From CAYGAW01 sp964347945 (lineage in GTDB: Bacteria > Chloroflexota > Anaerolineae > UBA7937 > B3-Chlor), in contig CAYGAW010000089.1 in NCBI GenBank assembly GCA_964347945.1, positions 1 through 39,741 of the forward strand: DNA of 39,741 nt. The letters run 5' to 3'. The notes below the pieces were generated by a model, which had not been told where the DNA came from, did not search any database, and saw nothing but the letters and a program-made list of their open reading frames with translations. Position 1 is the first letter of the stretch, and each line of letters starts with the position of its first letter. Both the position numbers and the translations under genes were made by a program. Positions 31,329-39,741 of this stretch are shown one piece after another.

Positions 31329-32108
31329 TTACCTCCTGTCCGTCTGGTCCGATCTTTGCAGGAACTCTTTTGCCAGGGCTTCGTACGCCAGTGCACCGCT
31401 GGACTTGGGTGCATACGTGAGGATGGTCTCGCCGTAGCTTGGAGCCTCACTGAGGCGCACGTTTCGCGGTATAATGGTGGAGAACACTTTGTCGGGGAAG
31501 TACCTGCGCACCTCGTCCACCACCTGTTGGGCGATCTTGGTGCGCACGTCGTACATGGTCATTATCAGGCCGGTGATTCTGAGTCTGGGGTTGAGGTCCC
31601 TGCGCACCAGGTTGATGGTACGAATCAATTGGCCCAACCCTTCGAGGGAGAGGTATTCGCATTGCACAGGGATGATCACGCCGTCGGTTGCCGTCAGGGC
31701 GTTGACGGTCAGAATCCCCAGGCTAGGGGGCGCATCAACGAAGATGTAGTCGTATCGCTTATCCAGGCTGCCAAGGGCCTTCCGCAAGAGATGCGCTCGC
31801 TCGGGCACGCGCACGAGTTCCACTGTGGCGCCTGCCAGCGAAGGTGAAGAGGGCACCAATTCCAGCTTGGCTTGGTCAACGGACAACACGATCTTGCTGA
31901 GGGGGATCTGCTGAATGAGGGCCTCGTATATGGAGGCCGGAAGACGGTCCTTGTCTACTCCCAGGCTGCTGGTGGCGTTGGCTTGGGGATCGATGTCCAC
32001 GAGCAGCAGCTTCTTGCCTCTGGCAGCCAAGTATGCTGCCAAGTTGATGGCGGTGGTGGTCTTTCCTACGCCGCCCTTCTGGTTGGCGAAAGCGTAAATG
32101 CGGGTCAT
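31329..32108 (-). CDS. parA: Chromosome-partitioning ATPase ParA/Soj
   Basis: A 259-residue ParA-type ATPase. Deviant Walker A KGGVGKTTTAINLA at residues 10-23, Walker A' LLVDIDPQANATSSLG, Walker B region DYIFVDAPPSLG. It drives ParB-parS segregation. ATG start overlaps the stop of the upstream kinase gene (ATGA). Short form without an N-terminal HTH, as in chromosomal Soj. Confidence 0.95.
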   Translation of the reverse strand: MTRIYAFANQKGGVGKTTTAINLAAYLAARGKKLLLVDIDPQANATSSLGVDKDRLPASIYEALIQQIPLSKIVLSVDQAKLELVPSSPSLAGATVELVRVPERAHLLRKALGSLDKRYDYIFVDAPPSLGILTVNALTATDGVIIPVQCEYLSLEGLGQLIRTINLVRRDLNPRLRITGLIMTMYDVRTKIAQQVVDEVRRYFPDKVFSTIIPRNVRLSEAPSYGETILTYAPKSSGALAYEALAKEFLQRSDQTDRR

Positions 32109-32938
32109 GCTGCGTGTCTCATGACGTCCTCGATTTCCCCTCGGCCTGGGGCCGAAGCGATGCCGACCTTCGTCACCGATATGGATGCTGCCGCAGTCGC
32201 GAATCTCATAGCCTCGTGGGGATCATCGGTCTCTGCCAGTCTGACCAGGAAGGCGGCGGCGAAGATGTCTCCGGCCCCCGTGGCATCTACGGCCTTGCTC
32301 TCAACAGCGGGACAGTGGTAGCCCTTTCCCTGCAAATGCAGAGTAGCTCCCTCTGGTCCTTCGGTGACCACGGCGAGCCGAGAGAGCCGCAGTTGGCTGC
32401 GCAAGGTGCCAGCTTCTCCCTCCAAGTCCTCCTGGCTCACAATAACCGCATCCGCCCGCGAGAGAAAACCTCTGGAGTCCAGCCATCGACAGGGTGATAC
32501 CCGACCCTGTTCATCCCATCGTCTCAACCAGCCCTGTGGTGTGAGGCCCACAAAGGAGGAGGGGAACAGGCTCATCAGATCCGGGTCGAACTCGCCTGCA
32601 ATTGGTCCCAGGTGGACAATGGGCGCCTCACGCCAACGGGAAGGTACGCTTTTTGCATCGATCCTGTCGGCCACTGCGTGGATGTACTGACGTCGCCGTC
32701 CCTGCTGGTATACATTGCGAAAAGTGGTCGTGACGGGTGAAGGACGACAGACGACCTCAACATCCTCCAGGAGCTGGCTCAGGTCTACGTCAGCGCCGGC
32801 GCAGGTGATCATCCCCACGCTCCGTCCCAGGTTCCTGGCGGTGAGGGCCGAATAGAGCGCGGTGCCGCCCAGCCGGTATCCTCCGTTCGTCAAGTCCTTC
32901 GCCACATGGCCAATGACCAGGAAATCGGGGCGCCCCAT
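32105..32938 (-). CDS. PfkB-family carbohydrate/nucleoside kinase
   Basis: A 277-residue PfkB (ribokinase)-fold protein. N-terminal GGTALYSALTARNLG corresponds to the substrate-binding glycines, and the C-terminal signature AVDATGAGDIFAAAFLVRL holds the catalytic aspartate and anion hole. Substrate cannot be told. Lies 25 bases after pyrG and overlaps parA by 4 bases, so pyrG-kinase-parA-parB reads as one operon. Confidence 0.9.
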   Translation of the reverse strand: MGRPDFLVIGHVAKDLTNGGYRLGGTALYSALTARNLGRSVGMITCAGADVDLSQLLEDVEVVCRPSPVTTTFRNVYQQGRRRQYIHAVADRIDAKSVPSRWREAPIVHLGPIAGEFDPDLMSLFPSSFVGLTPQGWLRRWDEQGRVSPCRWLDSRGFLSRADAVIVSQEDLEGEAGTLRSQLRLSRLAVVTEGPEGATLHLQGKGYHCPAVESKAVDATGAGDIFAAAFLVRLAETDDPHEAMRFATAAASISVTKVGIASAPGRGEIEDVMRHAA

Positions 32939-32963
32939 GCCTCAACCACCGACGCCTCTCCGC

Positions 32964-34613
32964 TTAAGAGACTTGGGCCTTCTGACGCGGTACCGGCGTC
33001 TGTTGCCTCTCAGTCCTGTCTATGACTTCAGAGAGAAAGGAGTAGAACAGAGGATGCGGCCTATTGGGGCGAGACCTGAACTCTGGATGGAACTGGGTGG
33101 CTACCATCCAGGGGTGATCCTCCAATTCCACTATTTCCACCAAGTCGCCATCCTCTAGCAGGCCGGACGCCGTCAGCCCGTGGGAGGAGAGGGTCTGGCG
33201 ATACTGGTTGTTGAACTCGAAGCGATGGCGGTGGCGCTCTTGCACAACTTCTTGGCCGTAAGACTCGCGGGCGCGAGTGCCTGCCACCAGATGGCAGGGA
33301 TAGCTGCCCAGTCGCATCGTGCCACCCTTGTCGAACACTTGTCGTTGCTCCGGCAAGAGGTCGATCACAGGGTGCGGAGTGTGGGGGTCGAATTCGGTGC
33401 TGTTGGCCCCCTCCAGTCCCGCCACGGATCGGGCGAATTCGATGACCATCATCTGCATGCCCAGGCACAAGCCAAGGTAGGGAGTGCCATGTTCTCGGGC
33501 GTATTGGGCGGCCTGTATCTTGCCTTCGATACCCCGGTAGCCAAAGCCGCCTGGCACCACAATGCCATCGACGTCCCTCAGCAGCTGATCCCCATCCGCC
33601 TCCAATAGCTCCGATTCCACCCACCTGATTTCGACTCCAGCATCATGGTGGGCGCCAGCGTGGTACAGGGCTTCTCTCACGCTCATGTAGGCGTCAACCA
33701 GTTCCACGTACTTGCCGACCAGCGCGACTCGTACCTGACGTGAGGGATTCTTGATCCGCTCCACGACCCTGCGCCATTCATCCAGGTTCGGTTCCGACGC
33801 CGATAGCCCGAACTTTTCCACGATGAGATCTCCGAGGCCAGCTTCCTCCATGATCAGTGGAACCTCGTACATCGTTGTGGTGCTAACCAAAGGCAGTACC
33901 GCTGACTCGTCAACATCGCAGAAGAGTGACACCTTGGCCCTGATCCCATCGGCTAGGAAGGAGTCGGAGCGGAGGAGGATGAAGTCAGGTTGGATGCCCA
34001 TACCTCGCAGTTCCTTGACGCTGTGCTGCGTAGGTTTGGTTTTCAGCTCGCCCGTGACTGCCAACCGGGGGAGCAGCGTAACGTGAGCGTATAGCACATT
34101 CTCCCGCCCGATGTCGCTGCGCATTTGACGAAGCGCCTCGATGAAGGGCAGGCCTTCGATGTCGCCCACGGTGCCGCCCACTTCGACGATCACTACCTCG
34201 GCACCGCTCTCATGAGCTACTTGATGCACGCGCCTCTTTATCTCATCTGTGATGTGGGGGATGATCTGCACGGTGCTGCCCAGGTAGTCTCCCTTGCGCT
34301 CGCCTGCAATCACTGCGGAATAGACCTGCCCCGTGGTCACGTTGCTGGAACTGGTGAGGTTCTGGTCTATGAAGCGCTCGTAGTGGCCCAGGTCGAGGTC
34401 CGTCTCGGAGCCATCATCGGTGACGAACACCTCGCCGTGCTGGTACGGGGACATGGTGCCTGCATCCACATTGAGGTAAGGATCCAGCTTCTGAATGGAC
34501 ACTGAGATGCCCCGGCTCTTCAGAATCCGGGCAATAGAGGCTGCGGTGACGCCTTTGCCCACCGACGACACGACCCCACCGGTGCAGAAGATGAACTTGG
34601 GCACAGTACTCAT
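32964..34613 (-). CDS. pyrG: CTP synthase
   Basis: A 549-residue enzyme that aminates UTP to CTP using glutamine. Opens with PKFIFCTGGVVSSVGKGVTAA; ATP/UTP site signs are SPYQHGEVFVTDDG and GGTVGDIEGLPFIEA. The C-terminal glutaminase has the cysteine in GLCLGMQ and the histidine/glutamate in QFHPEF. ATG at 34613 is chosen since the universal N-terminus begins there. CTP is also the ParB ligand, a loose functional link to the downstream parAB. Confidence 0.96.
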   Translation of the reverse strand: MSTVPKFIFCTGGVVSSVGKGVTAASIARILKSRGISVSIQKLDPYLNVDAGTMSPYQHGEVFVTDDGSETDLDLGHYERFIDQNLTSSSNVTTGQVYSAVIAGERKGDYLGSTVQIIPHITDEIKRRVHQVAHESGAEVVIVEVGGTVGDIEGLPFIEALRQMRSDIGRENVLYAHVTLLPRLAVTGELKTKPTQHSVKELRGMGIQPDFILLRSDSFLADGIRAKVSLFCDVDESAVLPLVSTTTMYEVPLIMEEAGLGDLIVEKFGLSASEPNLDEWRRVVERIKNPSRQVRVALVGKYVELVDAYMSVREALYHAGAHHDAGVEIRWVESELLEADGDQLLRDVDGIVVPGGFGYRGIEGKIQAAQYAREHGTPYLGLCLGMQMMVIEFARSVAGLEGANSTEFDPHTPHPVIDLLPEQRQVFDKGGTMRLGSYPCHLVAGTRARESYGQEVVQERHRHRFEFNNQYRQTLSSHGLTASGLLEDGDLVEIVELEDHPWMVATQFHPEFRSRPNRPHPLFYSFLSEVIDRTERQQTPVPRQKAQVS

Positions 34614-34668
34614 CCCGTCCTCATCTAGCAGACACTCCCGAAGGTTACCACTCGTAGTGACCGATGGT

Positions 34669-34697
34669 ATTATAGCACGCTTGGGTCGTTGCGGCAA
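34669..34697 (-). promoter_or_regulatory. Promoter for pyrG-kinase-parA-parB
   Basis: On the minus strand TTGCCG (plus 34692-34697), 17-bp spacer and a perfect TATAAT (plus 34669-34674), about 56 bases before the pyrG start. The divergent gene at 34763 has only a weaker candidate, TGTACA (34706-34711), 17 bp, TAGGAT (34729-34734). Confidence 0.6.
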
Positions 34698-34762
34698 TCA
34701 TTCCCTGTACAATTGTCTGCTGATGTGCTAGGATTTAGCTGCTTCGTGAGGAGGATGATCCT

Positions 34763-37700
34763 GTGGCTGAACAGATTCCCCCAATTGAGATACGTTTCAG
34801 CCGCGAAGTTGACTCCGTACGCGCCACATCCAGGGCCCTCGCAATCCTGATGGCGGCTGCCGTGTTTACGCTGCATGGACCGGTCCTCGCCGCTGCCGGG
34901 CCTGCCTCAACCCTTGCCTACCTGCTAATGGGCGTGGTTTTCCTGCTCACCCTGGCGTGCTACGTCGAACTGCTGCTGAATAGTGGCCGGGAGGGTTCGG
35001 CCTACGACCTCCTGCGTGAAGCCACTACGGGGCCGTTGGCATTCCTCTGTGGTTGGTGCGTGCTGCTGGGGGGGCTTCTTCTGTGTGCGGTGCTGGCCTT
35101 AGGCTTCGCCTCCGGCGTGAGCGCCGTCTTCGAGGCATACCTGGACGTGCAGTTACCCACGCCGCTCATAGCTGCAGGCCTGGTCCTCGGCATGGCGCTG
35201 TACAACATACTGCGGGGACGAGGTCTGCGGCGTGCGCGTGACGCAGTCACCTGGGGAGTGGTGTCCACGCTGGTGCTGGTCTGTCTGGTTTGTCTGGCTC
35301 GGGTGCAACTGGACAACTACAGACCCTTCTCGCCGCATGGTGCCCCTGGTATCCAGGGAGCTCTCTCCTTACTGTTGATCGGATTCTTGGCTTTCGAATC
35401 CGCGCCCCTCACTTTTGCGGAAATCCGCGAGCCCAGAAGAGCGATTCCACGAGCTCTCTTGGCCACATTGTGTGTGGGGACTGTGCTGGGCATGATGGTC
35501 AGTCTCGTAGTGGTCGGTTCTGTTGCGAGCTCAGAGTGGAGCGAGCTCGGAATTCCCGTGGCGGCGATGGTCCAGCAATGTGTAGGTAGGTACGCGGGGC
35601 TACTGGTACTTGCGATCGCTCTGGTCTTTATACCCTTGGCCCTGAATTCGACCGTTCTGTTCGTGCTGCGGCAGGCCGAGTCCATGGACCAGGATGACCT
35701 CCTCCCCAACGTGCTGAGACGCCGCGGTACTCGATTCGGCACTCCTTACGTCCTCCTGCTCCTGATCGGCGCAGGTGGTGCGGGTCTTTGCCTCCTGGGT
35801 GACCTGGATGTCGTGGCCCGGCTCGGAGGATTCTGCGCCCTCGTCGTGATGAGCGCCATAGCCCTGGGCGATGTCTTACGGCAGCGTAGTCTCGAGGACG
35901 CACCCGTCTTTCGCTTGCCTCTGTGGCCTCTGATACCAGCGCTGGCGCTGGTGGTCAACTTGTTCTTCTTGCCGACACTAGGGGTTGCACCGTTGCTGGC
36001 TGGGGCCTCCTGGCTCGTGGCGGGGATGGTGATCTACTTCACCTATGCGAAGGAGAGATACATCGCTGCTCAGGAAGGCGTGGTCGTGTTCAAGAAGAAG
36101 AGGAAGCCGGTGGAAGCCGAGTACCGCGTACTTGTGCCCTTGGCGCCGGGCAAGAGGCATTCCCAGCTGATCAGATTGGCCGTCGCTCTGGCGGGCGACA
36201 AGGGCGGGGAAGTAGTCCCTCTGAGGGTGGTGACCCTGCCGACCCAGGTGCCTCTCCGGGAGGGCTCTAGAATGGCGGAGGGGATAGAGTCGTTGTTCAC
36301 CTGGTCGCTCGCTGCCGAGGATACGGGCCCCGTCTCCCTCGCCCCGGTCACGAGGGTGGCCCGTAGTGTCTCCCAAGGCATACTGGACGCAGCCGCCGAA
36401 GAGAAGTGCGATCTGATATTGCTCAGTTGGGAAGGGTACTCTGAAGCACAGGGTCGGTTAATGGGTCGTGTGCTGAATCCAGTAGTCGAAAATGCTCCGT
36501 GCGATGTCGTGTTAGTCAAGGGCGATGAGCTGAGCACAGTGGAAAAGATCCTGGTTCCAACAAGCGGTGGCCCCCACGCCCCTATCGCGGCGCGGGTGGC
36601 TCTCAAGCTAGCCAGGCTGTATGGCGCTCAGGTCACGGCACTGTATGTCTGTCGTGAGGGTGCTACGGCCGAGGATCGGCAGCACGGTCTGGAGATGATC
36701 GCCCAGACGGTGAAGGGTCTGGAAGTTAATGGTTTGATCCGGCCCAAGGTCATCACGGCTTCTGGTGTGGTAAGCGGCATCCTGGCGGAAGCTGAGGAGC
36801 ATGACCTGATGCTGCTCGGTGCCTCGGGGGAGGGTCTCTTCGACAGATTCCTCTTCGGAACCATACCGGAGAGGATAGCCGCACGATCACCGGTACCGGT
36901 AATGATAGCCCGGCAGCGTGCCCCGCTTCCGGAATTCTGGCTCCGAAGGGTGTGGGGCGTACTGTATCGTCTCTTTCCCACCCTCGAAGCTGAGGAGCGA
37001 TCAACGGTCTACCGCCAGATCCGAGAGGGCGCCAGGGCGGACATCGATTTCTACGTAATGATGTCCCTGGCCGCCACTATCGCCACCCTGGGTTTGCTGC
37101 TCAATAGCGCTGCGGTCATCATCGGTGGCATGTTGGTGGCCCCGCTGATGAGCCCCATGATCGGCGTCGCCTTGGCTATCGCCCTGGGGAACATCAGGCT
37201 CCTCCGGGATGCTGGGGAGTCAGCTATCAAGGGCATCTTCGCGGCTGTCGTCGTCGCCCTGGTGCTGGCCTCTGCTCTGCCGTTTAGGAGTGTGGGTGGG
37301 GAGATACTGGCGCGCACCTCGCCCAATCTGTTGGATCTGCTTATCGCGCTGGCCTCTGGGGCGGCGGGGGCCTATGCCGCGTCCCGCAAGGATGTATCTG
37401 CCGCGCTACCTGGCGTGGCCATCGCGGCGGCTCTGGTGCCGCCTCTGGGGGTGGTCGGGATCGGGTTGGCGGGGCGTCAGATAGCAGTGGCCGGTGGAGG
37501 ACTGCTGCTGTTTGGCACTAATTTGGTGGGCATCACCCTTGCAGGTGGCGTCACCTTCCTGCTCCTCGGCTTTCGACCGGCGAGAGGGGTGAGGGAACGG
37601 GAAAGCAATCTCCGCCGAGGGCTGGTCGTCTCCCTACTTCTCCTCCTGGTGCTGTCTCTGCCCTTGGCTTTCATCTCCGGCAGAACAGTCCAGGCTACCC

Positions 37701-37945
37701 AGGAACGGGAGGTGATCGCCCGGGCGCTAGGTCGTGAGATAGATGCGTTGGAAGGCGTGTCTCTTGTGGACTTCGATCTGGAGCAGCGTGGGCAGATCAC
37801 AGCCGTCATTGTGACGGTCTATGCTGCCCAACCGCTCGAGGAAGGGGCCGCCGAGCATCTGAACGAGGCCGTCAGCCAGGAACTGGGTCAGCCCATCACT
37901 CTGCGCCTGATAGCCATTCCGGTGTCAGAGACTACCGTGCCCTAG
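34763..37945 (+). CDS. APC-type permease fused to two UspA domains and a DUF389 membrane domain
   Basis: A 1060-residue fusion. Residues ~25-435 are an APC amino-acid-permease-like domain with about twelve helices (a glycine-rich helix near the start, GLVLGMALYNILRGRGLRRARD, FLAFESAPLTFAEIREPRRAIPRA, of which the E-P-R-R region is typical). Residues ~455-590 and ~595-720 are two UspA nucleotide-binding-fold domains (VEKILVPTSGGPHAPIAARVA, and GASGEGLFDRFLFGTIPERI, a Usp phosphate-loop). Residues ~755-985 are DUF389 with GGMLVAPLMSPMIGVALAIALGN as its key helix pair. GTG start with GAGGAGG upstream. The Usp pair may sense ATP or c-di-AMP-like ligands and gate transport; this is inference. Confidence 0.88.
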   Translation: MAEQIPPIEIRFSREVDSVRATSRALAILMAAAVFTLHGPVLAAAGPASTLAYLLMGVVFLLTLACYVELLLNSGREGSAYDLLREATTGPLAFLCGWCVLLGGLLLCAVLALGFASGVSAVFEAYLDVQLPTPLIAAGLVLGMALYNILRGRGLRRARDAVTWGVVSTLVLVCLVCLARVQLDNYRPFSPHGAPGIQGALSLLLIGFLAFESAPLTFAEIREPRRAIPRALLATLCVGTVLGMMVSLVVVGSVASSEWSELGIPVAAMVQQCVGRYAGLLVLAIALVFIPLALNSTVLFVLRQAESMDQDDLLPNVLRRRGTRFGTPYVLLLLIGAGGAGLCLLGDLDVVARLGGFCALVVMSAIALGDVLRQRSLEDAPVFRLPLWPLIPALALVVNLFFLPTLGVAPLLAGASWLVAGMVIYFTYAKERYIAAQEGVVVFKKKRKPVEAEYRVLVPLAPGKRHSQLIRLAVALAGDKGGEVVPLRVVTLPTQVPLREGSRMAEGIESLFTWSLAAEDTGPVSLAPVTRVARSVSQGILDAAAEEKCDLILLSWEGYSEAQGRLMGRVLNPVVENAPCDVVLVKGDELSTVEKILVPTSGGPHAPIAARVALKLARLYGAQVTALYVCREGATAEDRQHGLEMIAQTVKGLEVNGLIRPKVITASGVVSGILAEAEEHDLMLLGASGEGLFDRFLFGTIPERIAARSPVPVMIARQRAPLPEFWLRRVWGVLYRLFPTLEAEERSTVYRQIREGARADIDFYVMMSLAATIATLGLLLNSAAVIIGGMLVAPLMSPMIGVALAIALGNIRLLRDAGESAIKGIFAAVVVALVLASALPFRSVGGEILARTSPNLLDLLIALASGAAGAYAASRKDVSAALPGVAIAAALVPPLGVVGIGLAGRQIAVAGGGLLLFGTNLVGITLAGGVTFLLLGFRPARGVRERESNLRRGLVVSLLLLLVLSLPLAFISGRTVQATQEREVIARALGREIDALEGVSLVDFDLEQRGQITAVIVTVYAAQPLEEGAAEHLNEAVSQELGQPITLRLIAIPVSETTVP

Positions 37946-38084
37946 ATGGGGGCCAAACGGCGAGGGGTGCCTGAAGCCCTCGACGAAGTGTTTTGATCCC
38001 GGGGTAGAGCGCACGTTCACGGGTTCAAGAGGATCTGCGTGCGGTGGGTCCTGCCTTGGGTACAGGAAAGACACTGAGAACTGG

Positions 38085-38115
38085 ACAGGCGCCCGTCTTT
38101 GGGACGGGCGCCTGT
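38085..38115. terminator. Perfect 13-bp hairpin between convergent genes
   Basis: ACAGGCGCCCGTC (38085-38097), loop TTTGG, GACGGGCGCCTGT (38103-38115). It lies between the ends of the fusion permease (plus) and the DUF4177-like gene (minus). No T-run on either strand, so termination may rely on stem strength or the element may protect both 3' ends. The rest of 37946-38144 shows no gene. Confidence 0.6.
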
Positions 38116-38144
38116 GGTGGGTGGGTGTTCGGGGTGGGGGATGT

Positions 38145-38411
38145 CTATAGTTTCCTGCGCCAGATAGCGATGAAGTCGGCCTGGCGAAACGTTGCCTGGA
38201 CCAACTCCCAGCCTTCTTTCCCCTTCTCGTTGAGGATGTGGATCATGGCCTCGACGTAGGGGTTCGGCGCCTCGTCGAAGAAGCACACTCCCTCGGTATC
38301 ACAATAGACCACTTGCAGATCTTGCGGGTCGGGAGGATGTCCCAGTCGCTCTCGTACCTCCAGCACCTCTCCGGCCGTGTGAGTGGTGATGTCGTACTCC
38401 CACCCCCCCAT
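38145..38411 (-). CDS. Small DUF4177-like protein
   Basis: An 88-residue protein. WEYDITTH near the start and the end segment LNEKGKEGWELVQATF followed by a strand match the pattern of DUF4177 and related small proteins (WEYK...LN..G.EGWELV). ATG with AGGAGG 7 bases upstream. Its function is unknown. It follows the SPFH gene by 18 bases and probably shares its transcript. Confidence 0.7.
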   Translation of the reverse strand: MGGWEYDITTHTAGEVLEVRERLGHPPDPQDLQVVYCDTEGVCFFDEAPNPYVEAMIHILNEKGKEGWELVQATFRQADFIAIWRRKL

Positions 38412-38429
38412 AGCTGGCCTCCTAGATCG

Positions 38430-39221
38430 TTATTCAGTTTGTTGTTCGCCGAACCATTGAGCAAAGGCTTTAACGAACTCGATAGGCACGGGGAAGATAA
38501 TCGTTGAGTTCTTCTCCACGGCTATCTCAGTCAGGGTCTGCAGGTAGCGCAGTTGAATTGCCGCTGGCTCCTCAGAGATAGTCCCAGCAGCGTCCCGCAA
38601 CCTCTCGGCGGCCGAGAACTCACCCTCAGCGTGGATGATCTTTGCTCGCTTCTCTCGCTCTGCCTCGGCCTGGCGGGCCATGGCTCGCTTCATGCTCTCA
38701 GGGAGTTCGACGTCCTTGACCTCGACGATGCTCACCTTGATGCCCCATGGCTCAGTCTGCTCGTCGATGATCTGCTGTAGCCTTTGGTTGATGCTCTCGC
38801 GATGCGTTAGCAGTTCATCCAGTTCCGATTGGCCCAAGACGCTGCGTAGTGTGGTCTGAGCAATCTGCCAGGTGGCCCTGCGATAGTCCTCCACCTGCAC
38901 GATGGCATCGGAGGGATCCACGACGCGGAAATAGGCCACCGCGTTCACCTTTACTGTCACATTGTCCTTGCTGATGGCCTCCTGAGAGGGGATGTCCAGT
39001 GTCACCACCCTCAGGTCAACCTTTACCATGCGGTCGACGATGGGAATGATCAAAAACAGGCCAGGCCCCTTGGCTCCTATCAGCCGACCGAGTCGGAAGA
39101 TCACCCCGCGCTCGTACTCCTGCACCACCTTGATGGCCGAGGCCAAGATGCCTATGAGGACGATGATGACAATTAGGGCGGTGAAACCCAGGCCGGTGAT
39201 GAATTCGAGTATCTGTCCCAC
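38430..39221 (-). CDS. SPFH/stomatin-like protein (slipin)
   Basis: A 263-residue protein. One N-terminal membrane helix (residues ~7-27), then a full SPFH/prohibitin domain: VVQEYERGVIFRLGRL, KVDLRVVTLDIPSQEAISKDNVTV and the coil AMARQAEAEREKRAKIIHAEGE. GTG start with AGGAGG 8 bases upstream. Slipins form membrane-microdomain scaffolds and are paired with NfeD proteins, one of which is the next gene upstream on this strand. Confidence 0.94.
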   Translation of the reverse strand: MGQILEFITGLGFTALIVIIVLIGILASAIKVVQEYERGVIFRLGRLIGAKGPGLFLIIPIVDRMVKVDLRVVTLDIPSQEAISKDNVTVKVNAVAYFRVVDPSDAIVQVEDYRRATWQIAQTTLRSVLGQSELDELLTHRESINQRLQQIIDEQTEPWGIKVSIVEVKDVELPESMKRAMARQAEAEREKRAKIIHAEGEFSAAERLRDAAGTISEEPAAIQLRYLQTLTEIAVEKNSTIIFPVPIEFVKAFAQWFGEQQTE

Positions 39222-39260
39222 AGTTATGCCTCCTAACCTTACCCTGAATCTGCCTATGCT

Positions 39261-39741
39261 CTATTCGTGACCGGACCTTCCAACGACTCTCTCGACCAGT
39301 AGCTTGAAGCCGTCTACCTCAGAAACCTCTACCTCCTCGCCTCGTTTGACCGTGCCGTCCCTAGCCACCGCTTGCCACAACTCACCTTTCAGGAAGACCG
39401 TACCCGTCGGGTCCAGATCAGAACGCGCTACCGCAAGCTGGCCCACCAGCCCTTCCTGCCCAGTGGCCGGTCTACGGTGATGAGCGCCGAAGACCTTGGC
39501 AACGACGAAGGCGAAGAAGGCGCCGGTGGACAGACCCACCCCCACGACTAGATTTCGGGAAACGGGGGCGTACGGGGAACTGAACAGGATCATGGAACCA
39601 AGGATGAAGGACACTACACCCAAAGTGGCGAGAATCCCGTGGGTGGGAGCCTTCACATCCGCCAGCATCAGAACGAATCCCAGGACGACGAATATTAGCC
39701 CTGTCCAGTTCACGGAGAGTACGCCCAGGGAGAAGAGCGCC
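39261..39741 (-). CDS. NfeD-family protein, C-terminal part (runs off right edge)
   Basis: About 160 residues are visible and the frame stays open to the window edge (...ALFSLGVLSVNWTGL continues inward without a stop), so an internal GTG at 39713 is probably not the true start. Visible parts are three or four membrane helices and the C-terminal OB-fold NfeD domain (GLVGQLAVARSDLDPTGTVFLKG, then RGEEVEVSEVDG). The N-terminal ClpP-like serine protease domain of long NfeD proteins may lie outside. Sits 39 bases upstream of the slipin gene; the pair is a common membrane-quality module. Confidence 0.85.
   Translation of the reverse strand, partial: ALFSLGVLSVNWTGLIFVVLGFVLMLADVKAPTHGILATLGVVSFILGSMILFSSPYAPVSRNLVVGVGLSTGAFFAFVVAKVFGAHHRRPATGQEGLVGQLAVARSDLDPTGTVFLKGELWQAVARDGTVKRGEEVEVSEVDGFKLLVERVVGRSGHE

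Noticed and set aside
30482..32108. parS site next to parAB
   Set aside because: No TGTTTCACGTGAAACA-like palindrome was seen by eye; a systematic search was not possible.

Overview
The window comes from an anaerobic bacterium with moderately high G+C and frequent GTG and TTG starts. Gene content (a Flp-type pilin, an infC-rpmI-rplT-rRNA methyltransferase string, very many Fe-S and tungsten enzymes) would suit a Chloroflexota-like anaerobe. That placement is inference; no rRNA or other decisive marker is present.

Region 1 (1-3653) is the right end of an aromatic-acid gene set: the end of an HdrB/HdrD-type CCG protein, a benzoyl-CoA-reductase/2-hydroxyacyl-CoA-dehydratase subunit (BcrB-like), its ATP-dependent activase (BcrD/HgdC-like) and a 6-hydroxycyclohex-1-ene-1-carbonyl-CoA dehydrogenase-like enzyme (Had). 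Region 2 (3683-9153) is a promoter with dyad-rich leader driving a complete branched-chain/aromatic-type ABC importer (LivK, H, M, G, F). Region 3 (9279-15655) holds indolepyruvate:ferredoxin oxidoreductase (IorA, IorB), a phenylacetate-CoA ligase and two thiolases. Together these could import aryl acids or aromatic amino acid products, make aryl-CoA thioesters, attack the ring or side chain and thiolyse the products.

Region 4 (15687-25650) is the most interesting part. One promoter precedes a tight run: a small zinc ribbon, an aldehyde:ferredoxin-oxidoreductase-family tungstoenzyme, a polyferredoxin, two different HdrA proteins, an MvhD/FlxD protein, three Flx-like NAD(P)H/Fe-S subunits, an unusual HdrC with an added zinc-ribbon tail, and a MoaD-type sulfur carrier. 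It looks like a flavin-based electron-bifurcating module wired to a tungstoenzyme. It resembles the class II benzoyl-CoA reductase (BamB-I) in logic, but Flx-type subunits take the place of the BamGHI (Nuo-like) ones, and it sits beside ATP-dependent class I-like genes. The HdrB-type protein is not beside HdrC but at the left edge.

Region 5 (25651-32938) contains a DUF3267-like membrane protein, a structured RNA-like stretch ending in an intrinsic terminator, then a promoter and infC (probable ATT start), rpmI, rplT and a SpoU/TrmH methyltransferase that carries a perfect terminator inside its coding sequence. A phosphoribosyltransferase and a Flp-pilin/M23-peptidase fusion follow. On the minus strand are parB, parA and a PfkB-family kinase.

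Region 6 (32964-39741) has pyrG on the minus strand, at the head of the run pyrG-kinase-parA-parB. Divergently on the plus strand lies a 1060-residue permease-UspA-UspA-DUF389 fusion. After it come a DUF4177-like protein, an SPFH/slipin and the C-terminal part of an NfeD-family protein, all on the minus strand, the last running off the right edge. No tRNA, rRNA, CRISPR array, insertion sequence or prophage gene was recognised.
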